Source: Streptomyces sp. NBC_01304 (GTDB lineage Bacteria; Actinomycetota; Actinomycetes; Streptomycetales; Streptomycetaceae). Taken from it: a stretch of DNA of 64,000 nucleotides. A program made the position numbers and the translations under genes. Shown here in pieces: positions 62,052 to 64,000 of the stretch; within the stretch, counting starts at the first letter, position 1, and each line of letters opens with the position of its first letter. The DNA is taken from the NCBI RefSeq assembly GCF_035975855.1, contig NZ_CP109055.1:7130001-7194000 (forward strand). Reading direction: 5' to 3'. Under the pieces are notes generated by a model. It was not told the origin of the DNA, did not search any database, and saw only the letters and a list, made by a program, of their open reading frames with translations.

Positions 62052-62217
62052 GAAAGAGCCTTTTCAGGTTCGATGATTCTTCATTGGGTGTGCCTCCTCG
62101 CTGAGAGGGCCAGAAGACACAGCTCACCAGGCTACCAGTGGCCACCCGACCGGCCCAAACCGAGCGCAGTCCGCCGCGCATGGGACGATGGAAGCTACGT
62201 ATAGATCCGACCCGAGG

Positions 62218-62233
62218 CCGCAGAGAGCTGCGG
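62218..62233 (+). promoter_or_regulatory. Hairpin in the lepA leader
   Basis: CCGCAG and CTGCGG flank an AGAG loop, 24 bases before the lepA GTG. A role in translation control is possible but unproven. Confidence 0.3.
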
Positions 62234-62257
62234 ACGTCTCAAGAATCAGGACCCTGC

Positions 62258-64000
<1,743 letters not shown>

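Overview
The window is chromosomal core DNA of a Streptomyces or a very close relative. It has very high GC, strong third-position GC bias, GTG and TTG starts, several probably leaderless genes, and a gene order (folC - ndk - mreBCD - pbp2 - rodA - radical SAM - RNase E/G - rplU/rpmA - obg - proB/proA - nadD - rsfS - tRNA-Ala - leuS - degV - comEA/comEC - holA - rpsT - lepA) that I know from Streptomyces genomes. No prophage, transposase, CRISPR array, rRNA or biosynthetic cluster was seen. Both ends are cut: the first gene lacks its 3' end and lepA lacks its C-terminus.

1-3.5 kb holds a partial membrane protein, a VKOR-type oxidoreductase, an orphan histidine kinase and a second MreB-like gene on the minus strand. 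The valS I would expect upstream of folC is not there, so a synteny breakpoint probably lies just before folC. 3.6-12.6 kb is folC, a DUF4233-like membrane gene and ndk, followed by the spore-wall/elongation cluster mreB, mreC, mreD, pbp2 and rodA. 12.7-23.1 kb has a CYTH-CHAD protein, the split radical SAM/DUF2344 pair, a repetitive Trp-rich membrane-like protein, and a long RNase E/G with repetitive tails. 23.3-29.4 kb has a secreted PLD-like protein, rplU-rpmA behind a good promoter and a structured leader, obgE, and a CDP-glycerol glycerophosphotransferase-like gene on the minus strand.

29.8-40.6 kb carries proB, an unknown gene and proA, then two tandem membrane proteins sharing an N-terminal motif, an M48 protease, two tiny membrane proteins, nadD, a divergent LCP/LytR_C protein, rsfS and a histidine phosphatase. 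40.7-45.5 kb is bracketed by two identical tRNA-Ala(GGC) genes and holds a regulator/MFS exporter pair, two zinc-ribbon miniproteins and a GT87-like membrane glycosyltransferase. 45.6-49.9 kb has a SigE-family sigma factor with a coupled membrane partner, and a coupled NuoF-like/ferric-reductase-like electron-transfer pair. 50.1-64 kb starts with leuS behind a Leu-codon leader peptide and an intrinsic terminator, then a coiled-coil membrane protein, degV, a (TGACG)14 microsatellite, comEA, comEC (whose frame fails to stop), an arylamine N-acetyltransferase, a small unknown gene, holA, rpsT and lepA.

The strongest candidates for something undescribed are: the leuS leader; short tandem repeats that overlap stop codons and place stops in two or all three frames; the (TGACG)14 array; the unterminated comEC frame; the NuoF-like protein that has lost one cluster cysteine and gained a ferredoxin tail; and the shared VVFDExFVRAA motif in neighbouring membrane proteins.
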